DNA of 64,000 nucleotides from assembly GCA_902788205.1 (NCBI GenBank), contig CADAJJ010000010.1:28109-92108 (forward strand), given 5' to 3'. Positions 33,746 through 46,700 of this stretch are shown piece by piece. Position numbers and translations under genes: made by a program. The notes below the pieces were generated by a model. The model made no database searches and was not told the origin of the DNA. It saw only the letters and a program-made list of their open reading frames with translations. Each line of letters begins with the position of its first letter. Position 1 is the stretch's first letter. Origin of the DNA: RUG023 sp900315435 (GTDB lineage Bacteria; Spirochaetota; Spirochaetia; Sphaerochaetales; Sphaerochaetaceae).

Positions 33746-34386
33746 TTTGCGGCCTCTTTGGTTTCACCGAAAAAATTGTTCAGGTTCTTTGCGCCGGTTT
33801 CCATGACAACAATCTTTCTGCTGTACAGCAGCTCATGTGCGCTCAGCCTGTTGTAGGACTGGACGTGGACATACGGAATGTTGCGCGCGGCACGGCGAAC
33901 CATCGCATCGTCACCTTTCAGGATCAGCAGGGTGCGGGTCTCGTCAGGATTGAACGTCTTGAGGATCTTCACCATGTCTTTGGTCTTGCCGGACTCGACG
34001 GTGAAATCCTCGACGACAACCAAACGGTTCTCCTGTACGCCAAGCGTCAAAAGACTCTTCACGGCAAGATGCTTCATCTTTCTCGGGAGCACCCAGCCAT
34101 ACTCACGCGGCTTCGGCCCGAAGATCGTACCACCACCAACCAGAATCGGGGACTTCTTGTCACCCTGACGGGCGTTGCCGGTTCCCTTCTGCTTGTACGG
34201 TTTCGTATTGCTGTAGTTCACCTCAGCACGGGTCTTCGTGCAAGCAGTTCCCACTCTGCGATTCGCGAGTTCGTTATTGATGGCGTAATAAATCGTACCG
34301 TTGCTGACCTTGTGGTTGAACACATCATCGTTCAACTCGACAGTCCTCAGCTCTTTTCCATCAGTAGAAAATACTTTCGTTTCCAT
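33742..34386 (-). CDS. rplD: 50S ribosomal protein L4
   Basis: Lines the exit tunnel with L22; in E. coli L4 also represses the S10 operon by attenuation. 214 aa. Long tunnel loop KQKGTGNARQGDKKSPILVG and PRKMKHLAVKSLL are typical. 11 nt after rplC. The hairpin ahead of rpsJ may be the site of a comparable control. Confidence 0.96.
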   Translation of the reverse strand: METKVFSTDGKELRTVELNDDVFNHKVSNGTIYYAINNELANRRVGTACTKTRAEVNYSNTKPYKQKGTGNARQGDKKSPILVGGGTIFGPKPREYGWVLPRKMKHLAVKSLLTLGVQENRLVVVEDFTVESGKTKDMVKILKTFNPDETRTLLILKGDDAMVRRAARNIPYVHVQSYNRLSAHELLYSRKIVVMETGAKNLNNFFGETKEAAK

Positions 34387-34397
34387 ATCTTACGCCC

Positions 34398-35018
34398 TTA
34401 CTTCTTCACTGCTTTCTTCACGATGACGACGCTGTGGGTCGGGCCAGGGATTGCGCCCTTGACCATCAAGACCTGCAAGTCCTCGTCAATCTTGACGACT
34501 TTCAGGTTCTGCACAGTGACATTCTCGTTGCCCATGTGTCCAGCCATGCGATGGCCCTTGAACGTGCGCGCAGGAGTGGAAGACATAGCCGTGCCACCAA
34601 GATCACGGTGGAACTTGGAACCGTGGGTATCGCGACCGCCACTGAAACCGTAGCGTCTCATACCACCAGCGAAACCTTTACCTTTCGAAGTTCCAGAAAC
34701 ATCAACATACGTTGTATCTTTGAAAACATCGACACCCAGAACCTCACCGACCTTCACTTCTTTCTCGTAGTCGCGGAACTCAACAACAACTCTCTTGGGT
34801 TCGCAAACATTTTTGAACTGGCCAGCATACGGCTTGGTGACGGTGCTCTTTTTCTTGTCAATGGAACCGAGGACAGCGGCTTTGTAACCATTCTTCTCGT
34901 CGGTGCGTTCACCAACGACGACGTTGTCCTCAATTTTGATAACAGTAACGGGTGTGAGCCTGCCTTGCGCGTCAAACACCTGCGTCATACCAACTTTTTT
35001 GCCGATAAGCCCTAACAT
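34398..35018 (-). CDS. rplC: 50S ribosomal protein L3
   Basis: Early-assembly protein near the peptidyl-transferase centre. 206 aa. MLGLIGKKVGMTQVFD start; KGKGFAGGMRRYGFSGGRDTHGS and the methylated-Gln region AGHMGNENVTVQNL are regular. 15 nt after rpsJ. Confidence 0.97.
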   Translation of the reverse strand: MLGLIGKKVGMTQVFDAQGRLTPVTVIKIEDNVVVGERTDEKNGYKAAVLGSIDKKKSTVTKPYAGQFKNVCEPKRVVVEFRDYEKEVKVGEVLGVDVFKDTTYVDVSGTSKGKGFAGGMRRYGFSGGRDTHGSKFHRDLGGTAMSSTPARTFKGHRMAGHMGNENVTVQNLKVVKIDEDLQVLMVKGAIPGPTHSVVIVKKAVKK

Positions 35019-35033
35019 CTCTTACCTCAACTC

Positions 35034-35342
35034 TTACTGTTTAATCTCAACATCAACACCGGCAGGGAGCTCAAGCTTCATGAGGGCATCCATGACTTTT
35101 GATGTCGGATCCAAAATGTCGATCAACCTCTTGTGGGTTCTCATCTCGAACTGCTCGCGAGACTTCTTGTTGACAAAAGGCGATCTCAGAACTGTATATT
35201 TCTGGATACGAGTCGGAAGTGGAACAGGACCGGAAACAGTAGCACCGGCCTTCACTACGGTGTCGACGATCGACTTGGCGCTCTTCTCGACGAGCTCGAC
35301 ATCAAAGCCTCTCAGTCTGACACGAATTCTTTCTTTAGCCAT
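35034..35342 (-). CDS. rpsJ: 30S ribosomal protein S10
   Basis: 30S head protein and, as NusE, partner of NusB/NusG in transcription antitermination. 102 aa. RVRLRGFDVELVEKSAKSIV start and the loop GPVPLPTRIQKYTVLRSPFV with HKRLIDI. Its GGAGGA ribosome site directly follows the T-run of the hairpin at 35357-35399. First gene of the S10 block, 72 nt after tuf. Confidence 0.97.
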   Translation of the reverse strand: MAKERIRVRLRGFDVELVEKSAKSIVDTVVKAGATVSGPVPLPTRIQKYTVLRSPFVNKKSREQFEMRTHKRLIDILDPTSKVMDALMKLELPAGVDVEIKQ

Positions 35343-35356
35343 TTGAAAAATCCTCC

Positions 35357-35399
35357 AAAAAACGGGTCTTGCCGGCGCTCATGTGAATGCCGGCAAGAC
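35357..35399 (-). terminator. Terminator-like hairpin between tuf and rpsJ
   Basis: Perfect 11-bp GC-rich stem (35366-35376 with 35389-35399), 12-nt loop, then CCG and TTTTTT (35357-35362) on the minus strand. The rpsJ ribosome site starts at the next base. Full termination would silence the S10-spc-alpha block unless a promoter is missed, so it is probably a partial or regulated terminator. Confidence 0.75.
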
Positions 35400-35414
35400 A
35401 TTCACTCACAAAAA

Positions 35415-36614
35415 TCAGTCGTCGATCTCGGTGACCTGGCCAGAAGCGACCGTCTTGCCACCCTCACGGATTGCGAAGCGGAGGCCCTTGTCCATAGCGA
35501 TCTTGTGAATCAGCTCGACCTTGATGGAGGTGTGGTCACCCGGCTTCACCATCTGGACACCATCCGGCAGGATGACCGTACCAGTGATATCAGTGGTGCG
35601 GAAATAGAACTGCGGGCGATAGCCAGTGAAGAACGGAGAGTGTCTTCCACCCTCATCGGCGGTCAGGACGTACAGAGCACCGATGAACTTGCTGTGCGGG
35701 GTGATCGAACCCGGCTTGGCGATGACCTGGCCGCGAACGACATCCTTCTTGTCGACACCGCGGAGCAGGCAGCCGACGTTGTCACCGGCCTCACCAGTAT
35801 CCAGGGTCTTGTTGAACATCTCGACGCCAGTGACAACCGTCGCCTTGGTGTCCTTGATACCGACGATCTCGACCGGGTCGTTGACCTTGACGACACCGCG
35901 CTCGATACGACCGGTGACAACAGTACCACGACCAGAAATCGTGAAGATGTCCTCGATCGGCATCAGGAACGGCTTGTCGACGTCACGCTTCGGAAGCGGG
36001 ATGTAGGTGTCCATGACCTCGAGCAACTCGCCAATGCACTTGGTCTTCTCGGGATCATCGGGATGGTTCATGGCCTCGAAAGCGGAACCGCGAACGAACG
36101 GGGTATGCTCCCCATCGTATCCATTCTTGGTCAGCAGGTCGCGGACATCCTCCTCGACGAGATCGATCAGCTCGGGGTCATCGACCTGGTCGCACTTGTT
36201 GATGAAGACGATCATGCAGGGAACGCCAACCTGGTGGGCCAGCAGGATGTGCTCTTTGGTCTGGGCCATCGGGCCATCAGTGGCAGCGACGACCAGGATA
36301 GCGCAGTCCATCTGGGCGGCGCCGGTGACCATGTTCTTGACGTAGTCAGCGTGTCCCGGGCAGTCGACGTGGGCATAGTGGCGGTTGGGGGTCTGGTACT
36401 CAACGTGTCTGGTGTTGATCGTGATACCGCGAGCCTTCTCCTCCGGCGCGTTGTCGATGTTGTCGTAGGCAAGGGCCTTGTTGCCCTCATCGCCCCACTT
36501 TCTCGCGCAATACAGAGTGATTGCGGAAGTGAGGGTGGTTTTACCATGGTCAACGTGGCCGATGGTTCCGACGTTTACGTGCGGCTTGTTCCTCACAAAC
36601 TTCTCTTTTGCCAT
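35415..36614 (-). CDS. tuf: Elongation factor Tu
   Basis: GTPase that brings aminoacyl-tRNA to the ribosome. 399 aa from the second ATG (36612-36614), 5 nt after GGAGG-AA; the ATG three bases upstream is too close. G1 GHVDHGKTT, switch-region RGITINTRH, G3 DCPGH, G4 NKCD, and C-terminal barrels with the tRNA-binding FRTTDITG. Only one tuf is in the window. Unusual context: fusA, rpsG and rpsL are not directly upstream; two plus-strand genes of unknown role intervene. Confidence 0.98.
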   Translation of the reverse strand: MAKEKFVRNKPHVNVGTIGHVDHGKTTLTSAITLYCARKWGDEGNKALAYDNIDNAPEEKARGITINTRHVEYQTPNRHYAHVDCPGHADYVKNMVTGAAQMDCAILVVAATDGPMAQTKEHILLAHQVGVPCMIVFINKCDQVDDPELIDLVEEDVRDLLTKNGYDGEHTPFVRGSAFEAMNHPDDPEKTKCIGELLEVMDTYIPLPKRDVDKPFLMPIEDIFTISGRGTVVTGRIERGVVKVNDPVEIVGIKDTKATVVTGVEMFNKTLDTGEAGDNVGCLLRGVDKKDVVRGQVIAKPGSITPHSKFIGALYVLTADEGGRHSPFFTGYRPQFYFRTTDITGTVILPDGVQMVKPGDHTSIKVELIHKIAMDKGLRFAIREGGKTVASGQVTEIDD

Positions 36615-36877
36615 CATTTCCTCCTTGTGACCAGTCTTCTGACTGTCACAATCTATAGTGTTACCATAAAGGCAAGGCCTTTACTGATACAGAGGAGCAA
36701 ACTGTTTTGTGAGGATAAATGAGAGATTCCAGAGGTCGGTTGACGTCGTTGCGAAACTCAGTCGACATAGCAAGTTTAAAAAAACTTCTCGATTCTGGAA
36801 CCACCCTTTTTATTGCCTGACAATAACCGGTTTGGTCCTTGGTGCGCACACGGACATACCGTCCCCTTGGGCGCACG
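36615..36877 (-). promoter_or_regulatory. Long structured tuf leader
   Basis: About 263 nt between the expected start and the tuf ATG. It holds a GTGCGC/GCGCAC stem with an inner GGAC/GTCC hairpin (36831-36870 region), a 9-bp stem with one bulge at 36626-36650 directly abutting the ribosome site (36620-36625), and a possible 15-codon ORF (36810-36857) with AGGGG 5 nt upstream, starting MSVCAPRTK. Known EF-Tu leaders in some phyla are regulatory; none is recognised here. Confidence 0.5.
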
Positions 36878-36883
36878 CCGATT

Positions 36884-36912
36884 AATATACGGTAATTAGG
36901 AAAACGTGTCAA
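36884..36912 (-). promoter_or_regulatory. Strong promoter for tuf and the S10-spc-alpha block
   Basis: TTGACA (36907-36912), 17 nt, TATATT (36884-36889) on the minus strand. It is the only clear promoter found for the 15 kb of genes down to rplQ. Confidence 0.85.
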
Positions 36913-36994
36913 GCATTCGGGAAAACCTTATAAAACAACCATTTGGAACTGTTCTCAAGTGGAAAAATCTGCGATACTGGACAGGAGGTTTTCC

Positions 36995-37702
36995 ATGGCA
37001 CGTGAGCAAATCTACCACACCGACACCGAAGAGGTGAAGCTGCCTTGTGGTTTCTCGTGGATGACGTTTCTCCTCGGACCCGTGTACACGGGCTACCTCG
37101 GGGATGTGCCGGCCACCATCCTGCTTGCGCTCCTCTATCTACCGATGCTCGTGCTTGTCATCCTCTCCCATGCCACCGGCGTCTTCGGTTTCTGGCTTCT
37201 CAACCTTCCTTTCGCGTGCATCTACAACCGGAGGCTGGCGGACCTCTACCTGGCAGTCGGCTTTTCCAGCGGTCCCCTTCCCCCGAAGAAGGAGGCGAAA
37301 ACCGCCCTCACCTACGCCAGCGGCTCGCCATGGAACCAGATTGACGATGCCCTTGACGCGACGCCAAGCGACATGTGGTGCACCATCACGCTGTATGGGA
37401 CCAGCAAGCCTTCCAACACCCGCGGCATCTCGGTAGGCAAGGGCAAGGTTCCCAGCGGGTACCATACCCTTTGCGGCTTTCTCAGCGGCAGGGGAGCCGG
37501 ACCTGTGGCCGACGAACTGGACGCAGGCGCCACCATCATGGTAAAAATCGACAACAAACAGGTATGGTCGTTCACGGCGAAAGAGAAAACGCACCTTGCG
37601 GGCAAGACCTTCAGCCTCCCGGTCAAAGCGGGCGATGCCATCACCGTCTCGGTCAAGCAAGGCAATTCGAAATTGGACAACCTTCGGTTGGTACTGGTAT
37701 GA
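36995..37702 (+). CDS. Unknown membrane protein, two hydrophobic segments plus C-terminal beta-rich domain
   Basis: 235 aa from ATG 36995, 6 nt after GGAGG. Residues about 15-95 resemble small membrane proteins of the DUF2628 kind: a polar FSWMTFLLGPVYTGYLGD segment, then two hydrophobic stretches and a short YNRRLADLYL end. Residues about 110-235 are soluble, rich in Thr, Val and Lys with many predicted strands (ISVGKGKVPSGYHTL, GDAITVSVKQGN) and match nothing I know. An extended -10 (TGCGATACT, 36970-36978) precedes it. The stop overlaps the next gene by 4 nt, so the two form an operon lying between tuf and rpsG. Confidence 0.65.
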   Translation: MAREQIYHTDTEEVKLPCGFSWMTFLLGPVYTGYLGDVPATILLALLYLPMLVLVILSHATGVFGFWLLNLPFACIYNRRLADLYLAVGFSSGPLPPKKEAKTALTYASGSPWNQIDDALDATPSDMWCTITLYGTSKPSNTRGISVGKGKVPSGYHTLCGFLSGRGAGPVADELDAGATIMVKIDNKQVWSFTAKEKTHLAGKTFSLPVKAGDAITVSVKQGNSKLDNLRLVLV

Positions 37703-38265
37703 AGATGGGGAAAAGACGTATGCAATCCTTACTCGCGTTGCTGCTCGTGCTCCCCCTTCCAGCAGCACCGGTCCATAGCTCCCTCTCGACAGATTTCTCG
37801 TCACTTGCGCGGTCACTCCGGCACATGGGCATCGGTCTCGGCATCCGCTACGAGCATAGCCTGCTCCCTCACCTTTCCGCCACTGGCGGCTTCAGCCACA
37901 CAATCGGCAAAGCCAGCGACGAAGACATCTGGATGATTACCGTCGGCATCGAGATGGGAGCCCGCTACTATCCGTTCCACAAGGACCAGCAGGGATTTTT
38001 CCTTGGAACTGCCTTCGGGCTGAATTTCCTGGAATATGTCGGAAACGACGCGCCCGGCAAAAGCGATGCGGAAGATAATGGTGGAGAAGTCTACCAGCTG
38101 GCACTACAGACTGGATACCGGTGGGAGCTCACCAAAAAGCAGGGGATGGAACTCTCTCTCGGCTATATCCACCTCTTCAACCCGATTGGCTTGGTCATCG
38201 GGAATCCAAAAGAGCATCTCGCAGACGGCCTGCAGGTCTCCGTCAGCTTCAAGCGCCTTTTCTGA
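37699..38265 (+). CDS. Probable outer-membrane beta-barrel protein
   Basis: 188 aa. Signal peptide of about 26 residues (KMGKRR, then Leu/Ala-rich, cleavage near APVHS). The mature part has alternating short amphipathic strands, for example GARYYPFH, GFFLGTAFGLNF and GYRWEL, and ends in Phe after LQVSVSFKRLF, as barrel proteins do. It resembles DUF3575-like small barrels; this is a weak match by eye. ATG overlaps the stop of the preceding membrane protein (ATGA), so both are cotranslated. No function can be assigned. Confidence 0.6.
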   Translation: MKMGKRRMQSLLALLLVLPLPAAPVHSSLSTDFSSLARSLRHMGIGLGIRYEHSLLPHLSATGGFSHTIGKASDEDIWMITVGIEMGARYYPFHKDQQGFFLGTAFGLNFLEYVGNDAPGKSDAEDNGGEVYQLALQTGYRWELTKKQGMELSLGYIHLFNPIGLVIGNPKEHLADGLQVSVSFKRLF

Positions 38266-38280
38266 GTGTCTTGAGGCAAG

Positions 38281-38307
38281 AAAAAACCGCAGGCCGGAAC
38301 CTGCGGT
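38281..38307 (-). terminator. Terminator of the rpoBC-rpsL-rpsG operon
   Basis: 8-bp stem (38286-38293 with 38300-38307), 6-nt loop, followed by TTTTTT on the minus strand, 20 nt after the rpsG stop. It lies 16 nt after the convergent barrel gene and may serve both. Confidence 0.92.
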
Positions 38308-38326
38308 CTTCATGCGCAACTGGCAA

Positions 38327-38797
38327 TCACCAGCGGACATGGCTGAAAGCCTTGTTGGCCTCTGCCATGCGGTGGGTATCTTCCTTCTTCTTGAAGGCGG
38401 CACCCGTGCTGTTGATGGCATCCAGGAGCTCGGCAGTGAGCTTCTCGGCCATGCTCTTGCCATTGCGGGCACGAGCGGCGGCGATGATCCATCTCATGGA
38501 CAGGGCTTCCTTGCGGTCGTCCCTGATCTCGACAGGCACCTGGTAGGTGGCGCCACCGACACGGCGGCTCTTGACCTCGACCAGCGGCTTGACGTTGTCA
38601 ATCGCCTTGTTGAAGGAGTCAAGCGGCTTCTCTCCCGTCTTCTTGGCCATCTCTTCCATGGCGGTGTACAGGATCTTGCTGCTGGTGGACTTCTTGCCAT
38701 CGACCATCATGCGGCAGATGAACTTCTCCACCACAGTGCTCTGATACACGGGATCGGCGACAACAACCTTGGTATGCTTCGACGCTCTTCTCGACAT
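38327..38797 (-). CDS. rpsG: 30S ribosomal protein S7
   Basis: Organises the 30S head; translational regulator of the str operon in E. coli. 156 aa. MSRRASKHTKVVVADPVYQS start and RRVGGATYQVPVEIR are diagnostic. 15 nt after rpsL. fusA and tuf, which usually follow, are not here; a terminator follows instead. Confidence 0.97.
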   Translation of the reverse strand: MSRRASKHTKVVVADPVYQSTVVEKFICRMMVDGKKSTSSKILYTAMEEMAKKTGEKPLDSFNKAIDNVKPLVEVKSRRVGGATYQVPVEIRDDRKEALSMRWIIAAARARNGKSMAEKLTAELLDAINSTGAAFKKKEDTHRMAEANKAFSHVRW

Positions 38798-38812
38798 ATG
38801 CTACCTCCCCAA

Positions 38813-39187
38813 TCAAGCCTTTGGTCTCTTGGCACCATACTTGGAGCGGCTTCTCTTGCGATCGGCGACACCCTGCGTATCCTTGGTACCACGGATGATG
38901 TGATAACGGACACCAGGAAGGTCCTTGACTCTTCCACCACGCATAAGCACGACAGAGTGCTCCTGCAGGTTGTGCCCGATACCGGGGATGTAAGCGGTAA
39001 CCTCAATGCCGTTGGAAAGGCGCACACGGGCGACCTTTCTGAGAGCGGAGTTAGGCTTCTTCGGGGTCATGGTCATGACACGGGTGCAAACACCACGCTT
39101 CTGAGGACAACCCTCGAGAGCCGGGGACTTGGTCTTCTTGGAAACCTTGTTCCGGCCCTTTCTGATCAGCTGATTAATTGTAGGCAT
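38813..39187 (-). CDS. rpsL: 30S ribosomal protein S12
   Basis: Decoding-centre protein. 124 aa from ATG 39185-39187 (AGGAG 11 nt upstream); the frame continues 12 codons further without support. Motifs CPQKRGVCTRVMTMTPKKPN and VKDLPGVRYHIIRG. The lysines corresponding to E. coli Lys43 and Lys88 are both present, so no streptomycin-resistance change is seen. Confidence 0.97.
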   Translation of the reverse strand: MPTINQLIRKGRNKVSKKTKSPALEGCPQKRGVCTRVMTMTPKKPNSALRKVARVRLSNGIEVTAYIPGIGHNLQEHSVVLMRGGRVKDLPGVRYHIIRGTKDTQGVADRKRSRSKYGAKRPKA

Positions 39188-39242
39188 CTTTCGATACACT
39201 CCTCTATTTTGTCGGCCCGCCATGTCTCACACCATAGGGGCC

Positions 39243-39268
39243 TGCGTCGTCCTTTACCGGACGACGCA
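39243..39268 (-). other. Intercistronic hairpin between rpoC and rpsL
   Basis: Perfect 10-bp stem (39243-39252 with 39259-39268) with a 6-nt loop, inside the 166-nt rpoC-rpsL spacer. No T-run follows. A second small hairpin (GGAGC/GCTCC, around 39335) lies nearer rpoC. Likely processing or stability elements. Confidence 0.6.
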
Positions 39269-39353
39269 TCTATCAAAAACCGTAACTCAGCATGGAGCCG
39301 GAGAGGCTTGCATGGAGATGGTCGCGGGAGCTTGCTCCGCCAACAGGCTTCGC

Positions 39354-43691
<4,338 letters not shown>

Positions 43692-43702
43692 TCGGCTCCT
43701 CC

Positions 43703-46700
43703 TTACTTATCCAGCGAGCCCTTCTGCTTGCGCTCGTTGATCAGCTTGGCGTCCCTCTCGGTGAGCGGAACCTGATTGCCGTCTCCATCGTACACGGACA
43801 AATCCAGTGCCAGGCCCCGGATTTCCTGCATCAGGACGTTGAACGCCTCCGGAGTACCGACGCCGGAAACAGGCTCGCCCTTGACGATGTTCTCGTAAAT
43901 CTTCACACGGCCATTCATGTCGTCACTCTTGATGGTGAGCAGTTCCTGCAGGTTGTTGGCGGCGCCATAGGCCTCCAAGGCCCAGACCTCCATCTCTCCG
44001 AGACGCTGGCCACCGAACTGGGCCTTGCCTCCGAGCGGCTGCTGGGTCACCAGCGAGTAGGGACCGGTGGAACGGGCATGCATCTTGTCATCGACCAAGT
44101 GGTGCAGCTTCAGGTAGTAGATGTATCCGCAGAACACCTTGTTGACGAACGGGACACCAGTCCTGCCGTCGTACAAGGTCACCTTGGAATCGGTCGGGAG
44201 CCCGGCCTCTTTCATCTTCGCCTCGATCTGCTCCATCGTCGCGCTCTGGAAGACCGGAGAGGAATACCACTCGTCAAGGTTGACGGCAGCCCAGCCAAGC
44301 TGGGTCTCCATCAACTGGCCGATGTTCATACGGCTCGGAACGCCGAGAGGGTTCAGACAGACATCAAGCGGTCTGCCATCCTCCATGAACGGCATGTCCT
44401 CTTCCGGCAGGACACGGCTGACAACACCCTTGTTGCCATGGCGGCCGGCCATCTTGTCTCCTGCCTGCAGCTTGCGCTTGGTAGCGATCAGGACCTTGAC
44501 GGTCTCCTCCACTCCGGCAGGAAGCTCGTCGTTCTCCTCGTGGGTCAGGCGCTGGATGTCGATGACCGTACCCTCGGTGCCATGGGGCACCTTCAGGGAG
44601 GTGTCCCGCACTTCCTGGGCCTTCTCTCCGAAAATCGAGTTGAGCAGCTTGAACTCGGGGGTCGTGTCGCTCTCGCTCTTCGGGGTCACCTTGCCGACCA
44701 GGATGGAACCCGGATGGACGATGGTGCCGACGCGGACGATACCGTCCTTGTCCAACGAGGAAAGCAGCTTCTCGCCGACGTTCGGAATCTCACGGGTCAG
44801 CTTCTCGGCGCCCAACTTGGTCTCGCGGATGTCGATGGAGAACTCATGGATATGGATGGTGGTGAAGATATCCTCCTTGACCACCTTCTCGCTGATAAGG
44901 ACGGCGTCCTCGTAGTTGTATCCGTTCCAAGGAACGAATCCGACCAGGATGTTGCGGCCCAAGGCAAGCTCGCCGTTCTGGGTGGCGGGACCATCGGCGA
45001 TGGGCTCGCCGGCCACGACGTGCTGGCCTCTGTTGACAATCGGCTTCTGGCTGAAGCAGGTGTCCTGGTTGGTCCTCTGGTACTTCTGCAGCTCGTAGTA
45101 GTCGACCTCGCCGTCGATCTCCGCCTTGTCCGGACGGACCACGATCTTGTTGGAGCTGACGTACTCCACCGTGCCGCTGCGCTTCGCCTTGACGAGCACG
45201 CCGGAATCATAGGCCGCCTTTGCCTCCATACCGGTACCGACCCTCGGGGTCTCCGGGAAAAGAAGCGGGACAGCCTGGCGCTGCATGTTGCAGCCCATCA
45301 GGGCGCGGTTCGCATCATCGTGCTCAAGGAACGGGATCAGACTGGCGGCAACACTGATGACCTGCTTCGGGCTGACATCCATGTAGTCGACCTCGCTTGC
45401 CGGCATCGTGGTGTAATCGCCGTTGTGGCGGACAGGGACTTCCTTGTCCAGGAAATGTCCATCCTTGTCGATCTTGGCGTTGGCCATGGCGAGCACATAG
45501 TTCTCCTCCACATCCGCATCCAGGTATTCGACATCCTTGGTGGCGATGCCGTCGACTACCTTGCGATAGGGAGTCTCGAGGAAGCCATACTGGTTGACCT
45601 TGGTGTAGTTGGCCAAGCTGACGATCAGACCGATGTTCGGGCCTTCAGGGGTCTCGATCGGGCAGATGCGTCCGTAATGGGTATAGTGGACATCACGGAC
45701 CTCGAATCCCGCGCGGTCACGGGAAAGGCCACCGGGGCCGAGTGCGTTCAGACGGCGCTTGTGGGTCAACTCGGAAAGCGGGTTGCACTGGTCCATGAAC
45801 TGGGACAGCTGGCTGGAGCCGAAGAACTCCTTGACAGCCGCGACCACCGGTTTGATGGAGATGAAATCCTGGGGCTTGGCGGAGTTGCGGGCGCTATCGT
45901 CGGCAATCATCAGGTTCATCCGCTCCTTGGCGATCTTGTCCATGCGGCTGAAGGCGGCGCTCATCGCGTTCTGCAGGAGCTCGCCGACCGAACGGACACG
46001 GCGGTTGCCAAGGTGGTCGATATCGTCGAAGTTTTTCTCACGGATGTAGACCCGCATCAGATAGTTCATCGTATGGATGATATCCTCGGGCAGCAGGGTC
46101 GTGACGTCGGTGGACACGTTTCCGCCGAACTTCTTGTTGAACTTATAGCGGCCGACATCGCCAAGGTTGTACTTGCGGTCGGAGAAGAACATGTCAGGCA
46201 GGTCCTTCTCCGCACGCTCGATGGCGACCGGCTCACCGGGCAGCAGCACGGAATAGATCGGGGTCAGGACATCGGCCTTGCTCGGCTCATCCAGGCCTTC
46301 GGAGGTATGGCGGGTATCCTCTTCGACAAAGCAGTTGAGGATCAAGTCGCTGTGCAGCGTGCCCTCGGTCTCCTTGTCCATGTCGACCAAGGAAAGCTTG
46401 GTGATGCCACGCTGCATCAGGTCGTCGATCAGGTTGCCGTTGAGCATGTCTCCGGCGCGCAGGATCTTCTTCTGCTCGCCGTCGACCTCGGCGTAGACGT
46501 CCTTGTACAGGTAGCTGCCGTCATAGTCGGCCTTGGTATCCTCGGTGAGCTCGACTTCGTTGCTCTTATAGAACTGGGCGACAATCTTCTCACGGGTATC
46601 GAACCCGACCGCTCTCAGGAAGAGCGTGCCAAGAATCCGCTTGCGGCGGTCGATCTTGGTGTAGATCAGGTTCTTCTTCTCATCAATCTCAAACTCCAGC

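Noticed and set aside
36661..36912. 83-codon minus-strand frame in the tuf leader
   Set aside because: Its TTG start is part of the tuf -35 box, so it could not be on the tuf transcript from its start; no ribosome site or similarity.
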